DNA of 64,000 nucleotides from Atherix ibis (Eukaryota; Arthropoda; Insecta; Diptera; Athericidae), in assembly GCA_958298945.1 (NCBI GenBank), contig OY282608.1:79718806-79782805 (forward strand), written 5' to 3'. This document shows positions 14,119-28,765 of the stretch, in pieces. The first letter of the stretch is position 1, and each line of letters starts with the position of its first letter. Under the pieces are notes generated by a model. The model did not search any database, was not told the origin of the DNA, and saw only the letters and a list, made by a program, of their open reading frames with translations. A program made the translations under genes and the position numbers.

Positions 14119-16514
14119 CACTAAATAAATAAACCAATAAACCAATAAACCAACAAACCAACAAAGCAACAAACCAACAAACCAACAAACGAACAAACGA
14201 ACAAACCAACAAACCAACAATCGAATAAACCAACAAACCAACAAACCAACAAACCAACAAACCAACAAACTAACAAACCAACAAACCAACTAACCAAGAA
14301 ACCAATAACCAACAAACCAATAAACCAACAAACCTACAAATCAACAAACCAACAAACCAACAAACCAACAAACGAACAAACCAAAAAACCAAAAAACCAA
14401 CAAACCAACAAACCAACAAACGAACAAACCACAACCCAACAAAGCAACAAACCAACAAACGAACAAACCAACAAACCAACAACCGAATAAACCAACAAAC
14501 CAACAAACCAACAAACAAACAAACGAACAAACCAAAAAAACCAACAAACCAAGAAACCAACAAACCAACAAACCAACAAACCAACAAACCAACAAACCAA
14601 TAAACAAACCTATAAACAAACAAACTAACAAACCAACAAACCAACAAACCAACAAACCAACAAACCAACAAACCAAGAAACCACAAACCAACAAAGCAAC
14701 AAATCAACAAACCAACAAACCAACAAACCAACAAACCAACAAACCAACGAACCAACAAACCAACAAACCAACAAACCAACAAACCAACAAACCAACAAAC
14801 CAACAAACCAACAAACCAACAAACCAACAAACCAACAAACCAACAAACCAACAGACAAACAAACCAACAAACCAACAAACTAACAAACCAACAAACCAAC
14901 AAGCCACCAAACCAACGAACGAACAAACCAAAAAACCAACAAACGAACATACGAACAAACGAACAAACCAACAAACCAACAAACCAACAAACAAACAAAC
15001 AAACAAACTAACAAACCAACAAACTAACAAACCAGCAAACCTACAAACCAACAAATGAGCAAACCAACAAACCAACAAACCAACAAACAAACAAACAAAC
15101 AAACGAACAAACCAATAAACCAACAAACCAACAAACCAACAACCAACAAACCAACAAACCAACAAACCAACAAACTAAAAACGAACAAACCAACAAACCA
15201 ACAAACTAACAAACCAACAAATAAATAAACCAATAAACCAATAAACCAACAAACCAACAAAGCAACAAACCAACAAACCAACAAACCAACAAACCAACAA
15301 ACCAACAAACCAACAAACGAACAAACGAACAAACCAACAAACCAACAATCCAATAAACCAACAAACCAACAAACCAACAAACCAACAAACCAACAAACCA
15401 ACAAACCAACAAACTAACAAACCAACAAACCAACTAACCAACAAACCAATAACCAACAAACCAATAAACCAACAAACCAACAAATCAACAAACGAACAAT
15501 TCAACAAACCAACACACCACAAACCAACAAACCAACAAACCAACAAACCAACAAACCAACAAACCAACACACCAAAAAACAAACAAACCAACAAACCAAC
15601 AAACCAACAAACTAAAAAACCAACAAACCAACAAACCAACAAACCAACAAACTAACAAACCAACAAACCAACAAACCAACAAACCAACAAACCAACAAAC
15701 GAGCAAACCAACAAACCAACAAACCAACAAACCAACAAACCAACAAACCAACAAACCAACAAACCAACAAACCAACAAACCAACAAACAAACAAACCAAC
15801 AAACGAACAAACAAACAAACCAACAAACCAACAAACAACAAACCAACAAACCAACAAACCAACAAACCAACAAACCAACAAACCAACAAACCAACAAACC
15901 AACAAACCAACAAACCAACAAACCATCAAACCAACAAACCAACAAACCAACAAACCAACAAACCAACAAACCAACAAACGAACAAACCAACAAAACAACA
16001 AACCAACAAACCAAAAAACCAACAAACCAACAAACCAGCAAACCAACAAACCGACAAACGAGCAAACCAACAAACCAACAAACCAACAAAAAAAAACAAA
16101 CCAACAAACGAACAAACCAATAAACCAACAATACAACAAACCAACAAACCAACAAACCAACAAACCAACAGACAAACAAACCAACAAACCAACAAACTAA
16201 CAAACCAACAAACCAACAAGCCAACAAACCAACGAACGAACAAACCAAAAAACCAACAAACGAACAAACGAACAAACGAACAAACCAACAAACCTAAAAA
16301 CCAACAAACCAACAAACCAACAAACCAACAAACCAACAAACCAACAAACCAACAAACCAACAAACCAGCAAACAAACAAACAAACAAACTAACAAACCAA
16401 CAAACGAACAAACCAATAAACCAACAAACCAACAAACCAACAACCAACAAACCAACAAACCAACAAACCAACAAACTAAAAACGAACAAACCAACAAACC
16501 AACAAACTAACAAA
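14119..16514. repeat. Beta higher-order repeat, copy 4 with extra segment
   Basis: Starts at CACTAAATAAAT near 14119, 3,195 bases after the copy-2 start. It contains AACCGAATAAACC near 14481, AATGAGC at 15054 and CAACAAATAAAT near 15217. The tail (about 15.65-16.5 kb) carries an added delta-type segment with CCATCAAACC near 15923, CCGAC at 16051 and an A9 tract at 16088-16096, bringing the spacing to the next start landmark to about 2.4 kb. Confidence 0.65.
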
Positions 16515-18950
16515 CCACTAAATAAATAAACCAATAAACCAATAAACCAACAAACCAACAAAGCAACAAACCAACAAACCAACAAACGAACAAACGAACA
16601 AACCAACAAACCAACAATCGAATAAACCAACAAACCAACAAACCAACAAACCAACAAACCAACAAACCAACAAACTAACAAACCAACAAACCAACTAACC
16701 AAGAAACCAATAACCAACAAACCAATAAACCAACAAACCTACAAATCAACAAACCAACAAACCAACAAACCAACAAACGAACAAACCAAAAAACCAAAAA
16801 ACCAACAAACCAACAAACCAACAAACGAACAAACCACAACCCAACAAAGCAACAAACCAACAAACGAACAAACCAACAAACCAACAACCGAATAAACCAA
16901 CAAACCAACAAACCAACAAACCAACAAACGAACAAACCAAAAAAACCAACAAACCAAGAAAGCAACAAACCAACAAACCAACAAACCAACAAACCAACAA
17001 ACCAATAAACAAACCAATAAACAAACAAACTAACAAACCAACAAACCAACAAACCAACAAACCAACAAACCAACAAACCAAGAAACCACAAACCAACAAA
17101 GCAACAAATCAACAAACCAACAAACCAACAAACCAACAAACCAACAAACCAACGAACCAACAAACCAACAAACCAACAAACCAACAAACCAACAAACCAA
17201 CAAACCAACAAACCAACAAACCAACAAACCAACAAACCAACAAACCAACAAACCAACAGACAAACAAACCAACAAACCAACAAACTAACAAACCAACAAA
17301 CCAACAAGCCACCAAACCAACGAACGAACAAACCAAAAAACCAACAAACGAACATACGAACAAACGAACAAACCAACAAACCAACAAACCAACAAACAAA
17401 CAAACAAACAAACTAACAAACCAACAAACTAACAAACCAGCAAACCTACAAACCAACAAATGAGCAAACCAACAAACCAACAAACCAACAAACAAACAAA
17501 CAAACAAACGAACAAACCAATAAACCAACAAACCAACAAACAAACAACCAACAAACCAACAAACCAACAAACCAACAAACTAAAAACGAACAAACCAACA
17601 AACCAACAAACTAACAAACCAACAAATAAATAAACCAATAAACCAATAAACCAACAAACCAACAAAGCAACAAACCAACAAACCAACAAACGAACAAACG
17701 AACAAACCAACAAACCAACAATCCAATAAACCAACAAACCAACAAACCAACAAACCAACAAACCAACAAACCAACAAACCAACAAACTAACAAACCAACA
17801 AACCAACTAACCAACAAACCAATAACCAACAAACCAATAAACCAACAAACCAACAAATCAACAAACGAACAATTCAACAAACCAACACACCACAAACCAA
17901 CAAACCAACAAACCAACAAACCAACAAACCAACAAACCAACACACCAAAAAACAAACAAACCAACAAACCAACAAACCAACAAACTAAAAAACCAACAAA
18001 CCAACAAACCAACAAACCAACAAACTAACAAACCAACAAACCAACAAACCAACAAACCAACAAACCAACAAACGAGCAAACCAACAAACCAACAAACCAA
18101 CAAACCAACAAACCAACAAACCAACAAACCAACAAACCAACAAACCAACAAACCAACAAACAAACAAACCAACAAACGAACAAACAAACAAACCAACAAA
18201 CCAACAAACAACAAACCAACAAACCAACAAACCAACAAACCAACAAACCAACAAACCAACAAACCAACAAACCAACAAACCAACAAACCAACAAACCAAC
18301 AAACCAACAAACCAACAAACCAACAAACCAACAAACGAACAAACCAACAAACCAACAAACCAACAAACCGAAAAACCAACAAACCAACAAACCAGCAAAC
18401 CAACAAACCGACAAACGAGCAAACCAACAAACCAACAAACCAACAAAAAAAAAAAAAACCACCAAACGAACAAACCAATAAACCAACAATACAACAAACC
18501 AACAAACCAACAAACCAACAAACCAACAGACAAACAAACCAACAAACCAACAAACTAACAAACCAACAAACCAACAAGCCAACAAACCAACGAACGAACA
18601 AACCAAAAAACCAACAAACGAACAAACGAACAAACGAACAAACCAACAAACCAACAAACCAACAAACCAACAAACCAACAAACCAACAAACCAACAAACC
18701 AACAAACCAACAAACCAGCAAACAAACAAACAAACAAACTAACAAACCAACAAACCAACAAACCAGCAAACCAACAAACCAACAAACGAGCAAACCAACA
18801 AACCAACAAACCAACAAACAAACAAACCAACAAACGAAGAAACCAATAAACCAACAAACCAACAAACCAACAACCAACAAACCAACAAACCAACAAACCA
18901 ACAAACTAAAAACGAACAAACCAACAAACCAACAAACTAACAAACCACTA
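16515..18950. repeat. Beta higher-order repeat, copy 5
   Basis: Copy 5 repeats copy 4 at an offset of about 2,405 bases. AACCGAATAAACC lies near 16886, AATGAGC at 17459, CAACAAATAAAT near 17626. Like copy 4 it ends in a delta-type segment (about 18.35-18.48 kb), here with the longest pure A tract of the window, 14 A at 18445-18458. Confidence 0.65.
18445..18458 (+). repeat. Poly-A tract of 14 at a recurrent variable site
   Basis: Fourteen consecutive A, flanked by CCAAC and CCACC. It sits about 35 bases after the CGAGC landmark of a delta-type segment. Related delta-type segments have a shorter A run at the same place: A9 at 16088; A8 near 30126, 32052, 34128, 48563, 51183, 53796 and 56416; A7 near 35198, 46646, 51879 and 57956. 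The site near 8431 reads A8 C A6. Confidence 0.85.
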
Positions 18951-20830
18951 AATAAATAAACCAATAAACCAATAAACCAACAAACCAACAACGCAACAAA
19001 CCAACAAACCAACAAACCAACAAACCAACAAACTAACAAACCACTAAATAAATAAACCAATAAACCAATAAACCAACAAACCAACAAACCAACAAACCAA
19101 CAAACCAACAAACCAACAAACTAACAAACCAACTAACCAACTAACCAAGAAACCAATAACCAACAAACCAATAAACCAACAAACCAACAAATCAACAAAC
19201 CAACAAACCAACAAACCAACAAACGATCAAACCAAAAAACCAAAAAACCAACAAACCAACAAACGAACAAACCACAACCCAACAACGCAACAAACCAACA
19301 AACGAACAAACCAACAAACCAACAACCGAACAAACCAACAAAACAACAAACCAACAAACCAACAAACGAACAAACCAAAAAAACCAACAAACCAAGAAAC
19401 CAACAAACCAACAAACCAACAAACCAACAAACCAGCAAACCAACAAACCAACAAACCAATAAACAAACCAATAAACAAACAAACTAACAAACCAACAAAC
19501 CAACAAACCAACAAACCAACAAACCAACAAACCAACAAACCAAGAAAACACAAACCAACAAAGCAGCAAACCAACAAACCAACAAACCAACAAACCAACA
19601 AACCAACAAACCAACAAACAAACGAACCAACAAACCAACAAACCAACAAACCAACAAACCAACAAACCAACAAACCAACAAACCAACAAACCAACAAACC
19701 AACAGACAAACAAACCAACAAACCAACAAACTAACAAACCAACAAACCAACAAGCCACCAAACCAACGAACGAACAAACCAAAAAACCAACAAACGAACA
19801 AACGAACAAACGAACAAACCAACAAACCAACAAACCAACAAACCAACAAACCAACAAACAAACAAACAAACAAACTAACAAACCAACAAACCAACAAACC
19901 AGCAAACCAACAAACCAACAAATGAGCAAACCAACAAACCAACAAACCAACAAACAAACAAACCAACAAACGAACAAACCAATAAACCAACAAACCAACA
20001 AACCAACAACCAACAAACCAACAAACCAACAAACCAACAAACTAAAAACGAACAAACCAACAAACCAACAAACTAACAAACCAACAAATAAATAAACCAA
20101 TAAACCAATAAACCAACAAACCAACAAACCAACAAACCAACAAACCAACAAACGAACAAACGAACAAACCAACAAACCAACAATTCAATAAACCAACAAA
20201 CCAACAAACCAACAAACCAACAAACCAACAAACCAAAAAAACTAACAAACCAACAAACCAACTAACCAACAAACCAATAACCAACATACCAATAAACCAA
20301 CAAACCAACAAATCAACAAACGAACAATTCAACAAACCAACACACCACAAACCAACAAACCAACAAACCAACAAACCAACACACCAAAAAACCAACAAAC
20401 CAGCAAACAAACAAACAAACAAACTAACAAACCAACAAACCAACAAACCAGCAAACCAACAAACCAACAAACGAGCAAACCAACAAACCAACAAACCAAC
20501 AAACAAACAAACCAACAAACGAAGAAACCAATAAACCAACAAACCAACAAACCAACAAACCAACAAACCAACAAACCAACAAACCAACAAACCAACAAAC
20601 CAACAAACCAGCAAACAAACAAACAAACAAACTAACAAACCAACAAACCAACAAACCAGCAAACCAACAAACCAACAAACGAGCAAACCAACAAACCAAC
20701 AAACCAACAAACAAACAAACCAACAAACGAAGAAACCAATAAACCAACAAACCAACAAACCAACAACCAACAAACCAACAAACCAACAAACCAACAAACT
20801 AAAAACGAACAAACCAACAAACCAACAAAC
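18951..20830. repeat. Beta higher-order repeat, copy 6
   Basis: Carries a closely spaced pair of CACTAAATAAAT landmarks (near 18948 and 19030), then AATGAGC at 19921 and CAACAAATAAAT near 20090. Much of the copy recurs 1,893 to 1,909 bases downstream. Near 20.40-20.60 kb there is a repeat of the block holding CCAGCAAACAAACAAAC, a local duplication of about 0.2 kb. Confidence 0.65.
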
Positions 20831-22330
20831 TAACAAACCACTAAATAAATAAACCAATAAACCAATAAACCAACAAACCAACAACGCAACAAACCAACAA
20901 ACCAACAAACCAACAAACCAACAAACTAACAAACCACTAAATAAATAAACCAATAAACCAATAAACCAACAAACCAACAAACCAACAAACCAACAAACCA
21001 ACAAACCAACAAACTAACAAACCAACTAACCAACTAACCAAGAAACCAATAACCAACAAACCAATAAACCAACAAACCAACAAATCAACAAACCAACAAA
21101 CCAACAAACCAACAAACGATCAAACCAAAAAACCAAAAAACCAACAAACCAACAAACCAACAAACGAACAAACCACAACCCAACAAAGCAACAAACCAAC
21201 AAACGAACAAACCAACAAACCAACAACCGAACAAACCAACAAAACAACAAACCAACAAACCAACAAACGAACAAACCAAAAAAACCAACAAACCAAGAAA
21301 CCAACAAACCAACAAACCAACAAACCAACAAACCAGCAAACCAACAAACCAACAAACCAATAAACAAACCAATAAACAAACAAACTAACAAACCAACAAA
21401 CCAACAAACCAACAAACCAACAAACCAACAAACCAACAAACCAAGAAAACACAAACCAACAAAGCAGCAAACCAACAAACCAACAAACCAACAAACCAAC
21501 AAACCAACAAACCAACAAACAAACGAACCAACAAACCAACAAACCAACAAACCAACAAACCAACAAACCAACAAACCAACAAACCAACAAACCAACAAAC
21601 CAACAAACCAACAGACAAACAAACCAACAAACCAACAAACTAACAAACCAACAAACCAACAAGCCACCAAACCAACGAACGAACAAACCAAAAAACCAAC
21701 AAACGAACAAACGAACAAACGAACAAACCAACAAACCAACAAACCAACAAACCAACAAACCAACAAACAAACAAACAAACAAACTAACAAACCAACAAAC
21801 CAACAAACCAGCAAACCAACAAACCAACAAATGAGCAAACCAACAAACCAACAAACCAACAAACAAACAAACCAACAAACGAACAAACCAATAAACCAAC
21901 AAACCAACAAACCAACAACCAACAAACCAACAAACCAACAAACCAACAAACTAAAAACGAACAAACCAACAAACCAACAAACTAACAAACCAACAAATAA
22001 ATAAACCAATAAACCAATAAACCAACAAACCAACAAACCAACAAACCAACAAACCAACAAACGAACAAACGAACAAACCAACAAACCAACAATTCAATAA
22101 ACCAACAAACCAACAAACCAACAAACCAACAAACCAACAAACCAAAAAAACTAACAAACCAACAAACCAACTAACCAACAAAACAATAACCAACATACCA
22201 ATAAACCAACAAACCAACAAATCAACAAACGAACAATTCAACAAACCAACACACCACAAACCAACAAACCAACAAACCAACAAACCAACACACCAAAAAA
22301 CAAACAAACCAACAAACCAACAAACCAACA
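20831..22330. repeat. Beta higher-order repeat, copy 7
   Basis: Follows copy 6 at an offset of about 1.9 kb. The CACTAAATAAAT pair is present again (near 20829 and 20934), with AATGAGC at 21830 and CAACAAATAAAT near 21993. It ends with CAATTC near 22235 and CACACC near 22278, after which the beta landmarks stop. Confidence 0.65.
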
Positions 22331-24200
22331 AACTAAAAAACCAACAAACCAACAAACCAACAAACTAACAAACTAACAAACCAACAAACCAACAAACCAA
22401 CAAACCAACAAACGAGCAAGCCAACAAACCAACAAACCAACAAACCAACAAACCAACAAACCAACAAACCAACAAACCAACAAACAAACAAACCAACAAA
22501 CCAACAAACAAAAAACCAACAAACCAACAAAGCAACAAACCAACAAACCAACAAACGAGCAAACCAACAAACCAACAAACCAACAAACCAACAAACCAAC
22601 AAACCAACAAACCAACAAACAAACAAACCAACAAACGAACAAACCAACAAACCAACAAACCAACAAACCAACAAACCAACAAACCAACAAACCAACAAAC
22701 CAACAAACCAACAAACCAACAAACCAACAAACCAACAAACGAACAAACCAACAAACCAACAAACCAAAAAACCAACAAACCAACAAACCAACAAACCAAC
22801 AAACCAACAAACCAACAAACCAACAAACCAATAAACAAACAAACTAACAAACCAACAAACCAACAAACCAACGAACCAACAAACCAACAAACCAACAAAC
22901 GAACAAACCAACAAACCAACAAACCAACAAACCAACAAACCAACAAACCAACAAACCAACAAACAAACAAACCAACAAACCAACAAACCAACAAACCAAC
23001 AAACCAACAAACCAACAAACCAACGAACGAACAAACCAAAAAACCAACAAGCGAACAAACGAAAAAACAAACAAACCAACAAACCAAATAAACCAATAAA
23101 CCAACAAACCAACACACCAACAAACCAACAAACCAACAAACCAACAAACCAACAAATCAACAAACCAATAAACCAACAAACCAATAAACCAATAAACTAA
23201 CAAACCAACAAACCAACAAACCAACAAACGAACAAACCAACAAACCAACAAACCAACAAACCAACAAACCAACTAAACAACAAACCAATACACCAACAAA
23301 CCAACAAACCAACAAACCAACAAACCAACAAACCAACAAACCAACAAACCAACAAACCAACAAACCAACAAACCAACAAACCAACAAGCCAACAAACCAA
23401 CAAACGAATGAACCAACAAACCAACAAACCAACAAACCAACAAACGAACAAACCAAAAAACCAAAAAACCAACAAACCAACAAACTAACAAACGAACAAA
23501 CCACAACCCAACAAACCAACAAACCAACAAACCAACAAACCAACAACCGAACAAACCAACAAACCAACAAACCAACAAACCAACAAACGAACAAACAAAC
23601 AAAACCAACAAAACCAAAAAACCAACAAACCAACAAACCAACAAACCAACAAACCAACAAACCAACAAACCAACAAACTAAAAACGAACAAACCAACAAA
23701 CCAACAAACTAACAAACCAACAAACAAATAAACCAATAAACCAACAAACCAACAAACCAACAAACCAACAAACCAACAAACCAAAAAACTAACAAACGAA
23801 CAAACCAACAAACCAAGAACCCAACAAACCAACAAACCAACAAACCAACAAACCAACAAACTAACAAACCAACAAACCAACAAACCAAAAAACGAAAAAA
23901 CCAACAAACCAACAAACCAACAAACCAACAAAACAACAAACCAACAAACAAACAAACCAACAAACCAACAAACCAACAAACTAACAAACCAACAAGCCAA
24001 CTAACCAACAAACCAATAACCAACAAACCAATAAACCAACAGACCAACAAATCAACAAACGAACAATTCAACAAACCAACACACCACAAACCAACAAACC
24101 AACAAACCAACAAACCAACAAACCAACAAACCAACACACCAAAAAACAAACAAACCAACAAACCAACAAACTAAAAACCAACAAACCAACAAACCAACAA
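22331..24200. repeat. Alpha-like block returning after the beta series
   Basis: From about 22.8 kb the alpha variant order reappears: AAGCGAAC near 23049 (otherwise seen near 3359), GAATGAA at 23406 and GCCAACTAACC near 23994. The first 0.5 kb (22.33-22.8) has fewer landmarks and I could not assign it. The block lies about 15 kb from the main alpha region, so alpha sequence is not confined to one end of the array. Confidence 0.6.
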
Positions 24201-25035
24201 ACCAACAAACTAACAAACCAACAAACCAACAAACCAACAAACCAACAGACAAACAAACCAACAAACCAACAAAGTAACAAACCAACAAACCAACAAGCCA
24301 ACAAACCAACGAACGAACAAACCAAAAAACCAACAAACGAACAAACGAACAAACGAACAAACGAACAAACCACAAACCAACAAACCAACAAACCAACAAA
24401 CCAACAAACCAACAAACCAACAAACCAACAAACCAACAAACAAACAAACAAACAAACTAACAAACCAACAAACCAACAAACCAGCAAACCAATAAACCAA
24501 CAAACGAGCAAACCAACAAACCAACAAACCAACAAACAAACAAACCAACAAACGAATAAACCAATAAACCAATAAACCAACAAACCAACAACCAACAAAC
24601 CAACAAACCAACAAATCAACAAACTAAAAACGAACAAACCAACAAACCAACAAACTAACAAACCACTAAATAAATAAACCAATAAACCAATAAACCAACA
24701 AACTAACAAAGCAACAAACCAACAAACCAACAAACGAACAAACGAACAAACCAACAAACCAACAATCCAATAAACCAACAAACCAACAAACCAACAAACC
24801 AACAAACCAACAAACCAACAAACTAACAAACCAACAAACCAACTAACCAAGAATCCAATAACCAACAAACCAATAAACCAACAAACCAACAAATCAACAA
24901 ACCAACAAACCAACAAACCAACAAACGAACAAACCAAAAAACCAAAAAACCAACAAACCAACAAACCAACAAACGAACAAACCACAACCCAACACAGCAA
25001 CAAACCAACAAACGAACAAACCAACAAACCAACAA
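24201..25035. repeat. Beta-like segment inside alpha sequence
   Basis: About 0.8 kb with beta landmarks: the CGAACAAA cluster near 24.31-24.37 kb, CACTAAATAAAT near 24663 and CACAACCCAACA near 24980. Alpha landmarks stand on both sides. At about 25.03 kb the sequence switches to the alpha order CCAACTAAACAAC within one or two units. Confidence 0.6.
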
Positions 25036-26210
25036 ACCAACTAAACAACAAACCAATACACCAACAAACCAACAAACCAACAAACCTACAAACCAACAAA
25101 CCAACAAACCAACAAACCAACAAACCAACAAACCAACAAGCCAACAAACCAACAAACGAATGAACCAACAAACCAACAAACCAACAAACCAACAAACGAA
25201 CAAACCAAAAAACCAAAAAACCAACAAACCAACAAACTAACAAAGGAACAAACCACAACCCAACAAACCAACAAACCAACAAACCAACAAACCAACAACC
25301 GAACAAACCAACAAACCAACAAACCAACAAACGAACAAACCAAAAAAACCAACAAACCAAAAAAACAACAAACCAACAAACCAACAAACCAACAAACCAA
25401 CAAACCAACAAACCAACAAACTAAAAACGAACAAACCAACAAACCAACAAACTAACAAACCAACAAACCAACAAATCAACAAACCAACAAACCAACAAAC
25501 CAATAAACCAATAAACTAACAAATCAACAAACCAACAAACCAACAAACGAACAAACCAACAAACCAACAAACCAACAAACCAACAAACCAACAAACCAAC
25601 TAAACAACAAACCAATACACCAACAAACCAACAAACCAACAAATCAACAAACCAACAAACCAAAAAACCAAAAAACCAACAAACCAACAAACTAACAAAC
25701 GAACAAACCACAACCCAACAAACCAACAAACCAACAAACCAACAAACCAACAACCGAACAAACCCACAAACCAACAAACCAACAAACCAACAAACGAACA
25801 AACCAAAAAAACCAACAAACCAAAAAACCAACAAACCAACAAACCAACAAACCAACAAACCAACAAACCAACAAACCAACAAACTAAAAACGAACAAACC
25901 AACAAACCAACAAACTAACAAACCAACAAACAAATAAACCAATAAACCAACAAACAAACAAACCAACAAACCAACAAACCAACAAACCACCAAACCAAAA
26001 AACCAACAAACGAACAAACCAACAAACCAACAACCCAACAAACCAACAAACCAACAAACCAACAAACCAACAAACTAACAAACCAACAAACCAACAAACC
26101 AAAAAACGAAAAAACCAACAAACCAACAAACCAACAAACCAACAAAACAACAAACCAACAAACAAACAAACCAACAAACCAACAAACCAACAAACTAACA
26201 AACCAACAAG
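25036..26210. repeat. Alpha-like segment
   Basis: Alpha landmarks again: GAATGAA at 25158, 1,752 bases after the previous one, and GCCAACTAACC near 26209. Near 25.2-25.9 kb the CACAACCCAAC pattern appears twice about 0.45 kb apart, a shorter spacing than in the main alpha region, which points to internal loss. Confidence 0.6.
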
Positions 26211-27480
26211 CCAACTAACCAACAAACCAATAACCAACAAACCAATAAACCAACAGACCAACAAATCAACAAACGAACAATTCAACAAACCAACACACCA
26301 CAAACCAAAAAACCAACAAACCAACAAACCAACAAACCAACAAACCAACACACCAAAAAACAAACAAACCAACAAACCAACAAACTAAAAACCAACAAAC
26401 CAACAAACCAACAAACCAACAAACTAACAAACCAACAAACCAACAAACCAACAAACCAACAAACCAACAAACCAACAAACCAACAGACAAACAAACCAAC
26501 AAACCAACAAACTAACAAACCAACAAACCAACAAGCCAACAAACCAACGAACGAACAAACCAAAAAACCAACAAACGAACAAACGAGCAAACGAACAAAC
26601 CAACAAACCAACAAACCAACAAACCAACAAACCAACAAACCAACAAACCAACAAACCAACAAACAAACAAACAAACAAACTAACAAACCAACAAACCAAC
26701 AAACCAGCAAACCAATAAACCAACAAACGAGCAAACCAACAAACCAACAAACCAACAAACAAACAAACCAACAAACGAACAAACCAATAAACCAATAAAC
26801 CAACAAACCAACAACCAACAAACCAACAAACCAACAAACCAACAAACTAAAAACGAACAAACCAACAAACCAACAAACTAACAAACCACTAAATAAATAA
26901 ACCAATAAACCAATAAACCAACAAACTAACAAAGCAACAAACCAACAAACCAACAAACGAACAAATGAACAAACCAACAAACCAACAATCCAATAAACCA
27001 ACAAACCAACAAATCAACAAACCAACAAACCAACAAACCAACAAACTAACAAACCAACAAACCAACTAACCAAGAAACCAATAACCAACAAACCAATAAA
27101 CCAACAAACCAACAAATCAACAAACCAACAAACCAACAAACCAACAAACGAACAAACCAAAAAACCAAAAAACCAACAAACCAACAAACCAACAAACGAA
27201 CAAACCACAACCCAACAAAGCAACAAACCAACAAACGAACAAACCAACAAACCAACAACCGAACAAACCAACAAACCAACAAACCAACAAACCAACAAAC
27301 GAACAAACCAAAAAAACCAACAAACCAAGAAACCAACAAACCAACAAACCAACAAACCAACAAACCAACAAACCAACAAACCAACAAACCAACAAACCAA
27401 TAAACAAACCAATAAACAAACAAACTAACAAACCAACAAACCAACAAACCAACAAACCAACAAACCAACAAACCAACAAA
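26211..27480. repeat. 1,286-bp tandem duplication, copy 1
   Basis: Left member of a tandem pair displaced by 1,286 bases. CACTAAATAAAT near 26887 corresponds to 28173. Agreement starts near the CCAACTAACC at about 26.21 kb, where the base before it differs (AAGCC here, AAACC in copy 2). Confidence 0.8.
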
Positions 27481-28765
27481 CCAACAAACCAACAAACCAA
27501 CTAACCAACAAACCAATAACCAACAAACCAATAAACCAACAGACCAACAAATCAACAAACGAACAATTCAACAAACCAACACACCACAAACCAAAAAACC
27601 AACAAACCAACAAACCAACAAACCAACAAACCAACACACCAAAAAACAAACAAACCAACAAACCAACAAACTAAAAAACAACAAACCAACAAACCAACAA
27701 ACCAACAAACTAACAAACCAACAAACCAACAAACCAACAAACCAACAAACCAACAAACCAACAAACCAACAGACAAACAAACCAACAAACCAACAAACTA
27801 ACAAACCAACAAACCAACAAGCCAACAAACCAACGAACGAACAAACCAAAAAACCAACAAACGAACAAACGAGCAAACGAACAAACCAACAAACCAACAA
27901 ACCAACAAACCAACAAACCAACAAACCAACAAACCAACAAACCAACAAACAAACAAACAAACAAACTAACAAACCAACAAACCAACAAACCAGCAAACCA
28001 ATAAACCAACAAACGAGCAAACCAACAAACCAACAAACCAACAAACAAACAAACCAACAAACGAACAAACCAATAAACCAATAAACCAACAAACCAACAA
28101 CCAACAAACCAACAAACCAACAAACCAACAAACTAAAAACGAACAAACCAACAAACCAACAAACTAACAAACCACTAAATAAATAAACCAATAAACCAAT
28201 AAACCAACAAACTAACAAAGCAACAAACCAACAAACCAACAAACGAACAAATGAACAAACCAACAAACCAACAATCCAATAAACCAACAAACCAACAAAC
28301 CAACAAACCAACAAACCAACAAACCAACAAACTAACAAACCAACAAACCAACTAACCAAGAAACCAATAACCAACAAACCAATAAACCAACAAACCAACA
28401 AATCAACAAACCAACAAACCAACAAACCAACAAACGAACAAACCAAAAAACCAAAAAACCAACAAACCAACAAACCAACAAACGAACAAACCACAACCCA
28501 ACAAAGCAACAAACCAACAAACGAACAAACCAACAAACCAACAACCGAACAAACCAACAAACCAACAAACCAACAAACCAACAAACGAACAAACCAAAAA
28601 AACCAACAAACCAAGAAACCAACAAACCAACAAACCAACAAACCAACAAACCAACAAACCAACAAACCAACAAACCAATAAACAAACCAATAAACAAACA
28701 AACTAACAAACCAACAAACCAACAAACCAACAAACCAACAAACCAACAAACCAACAAACCAACAA
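27481..28765. repeat. 1,286-bp tandem duplication, copy 2
   Basis: Right member of the pair. It differs from copy 1 by few substitutions, such as C at 26392 against A at 27678, and CAAATCAAC near 27011 against CAAACCAAC here. The match ends near 28765, where this copy reads CCAAGAAACCACAAACC and copy 1 had plain octamers followed by CCAACTAACC. Few differences imply a recent event. Confidence 0.8.

Noticed and set aside
24068..25411. A 447-codon - strand open frame and hundreds of similar hydrophobic Cys/Trp-rich frames (417 codons at 17858-19111, 406 at 27568-28788), suggestive of membrane proteins
   Set aside because: They translate the stop-free octamer. All three frames give the same repeat, no domain is present, start codons come from chance variants, and frames overlap one another throughout.
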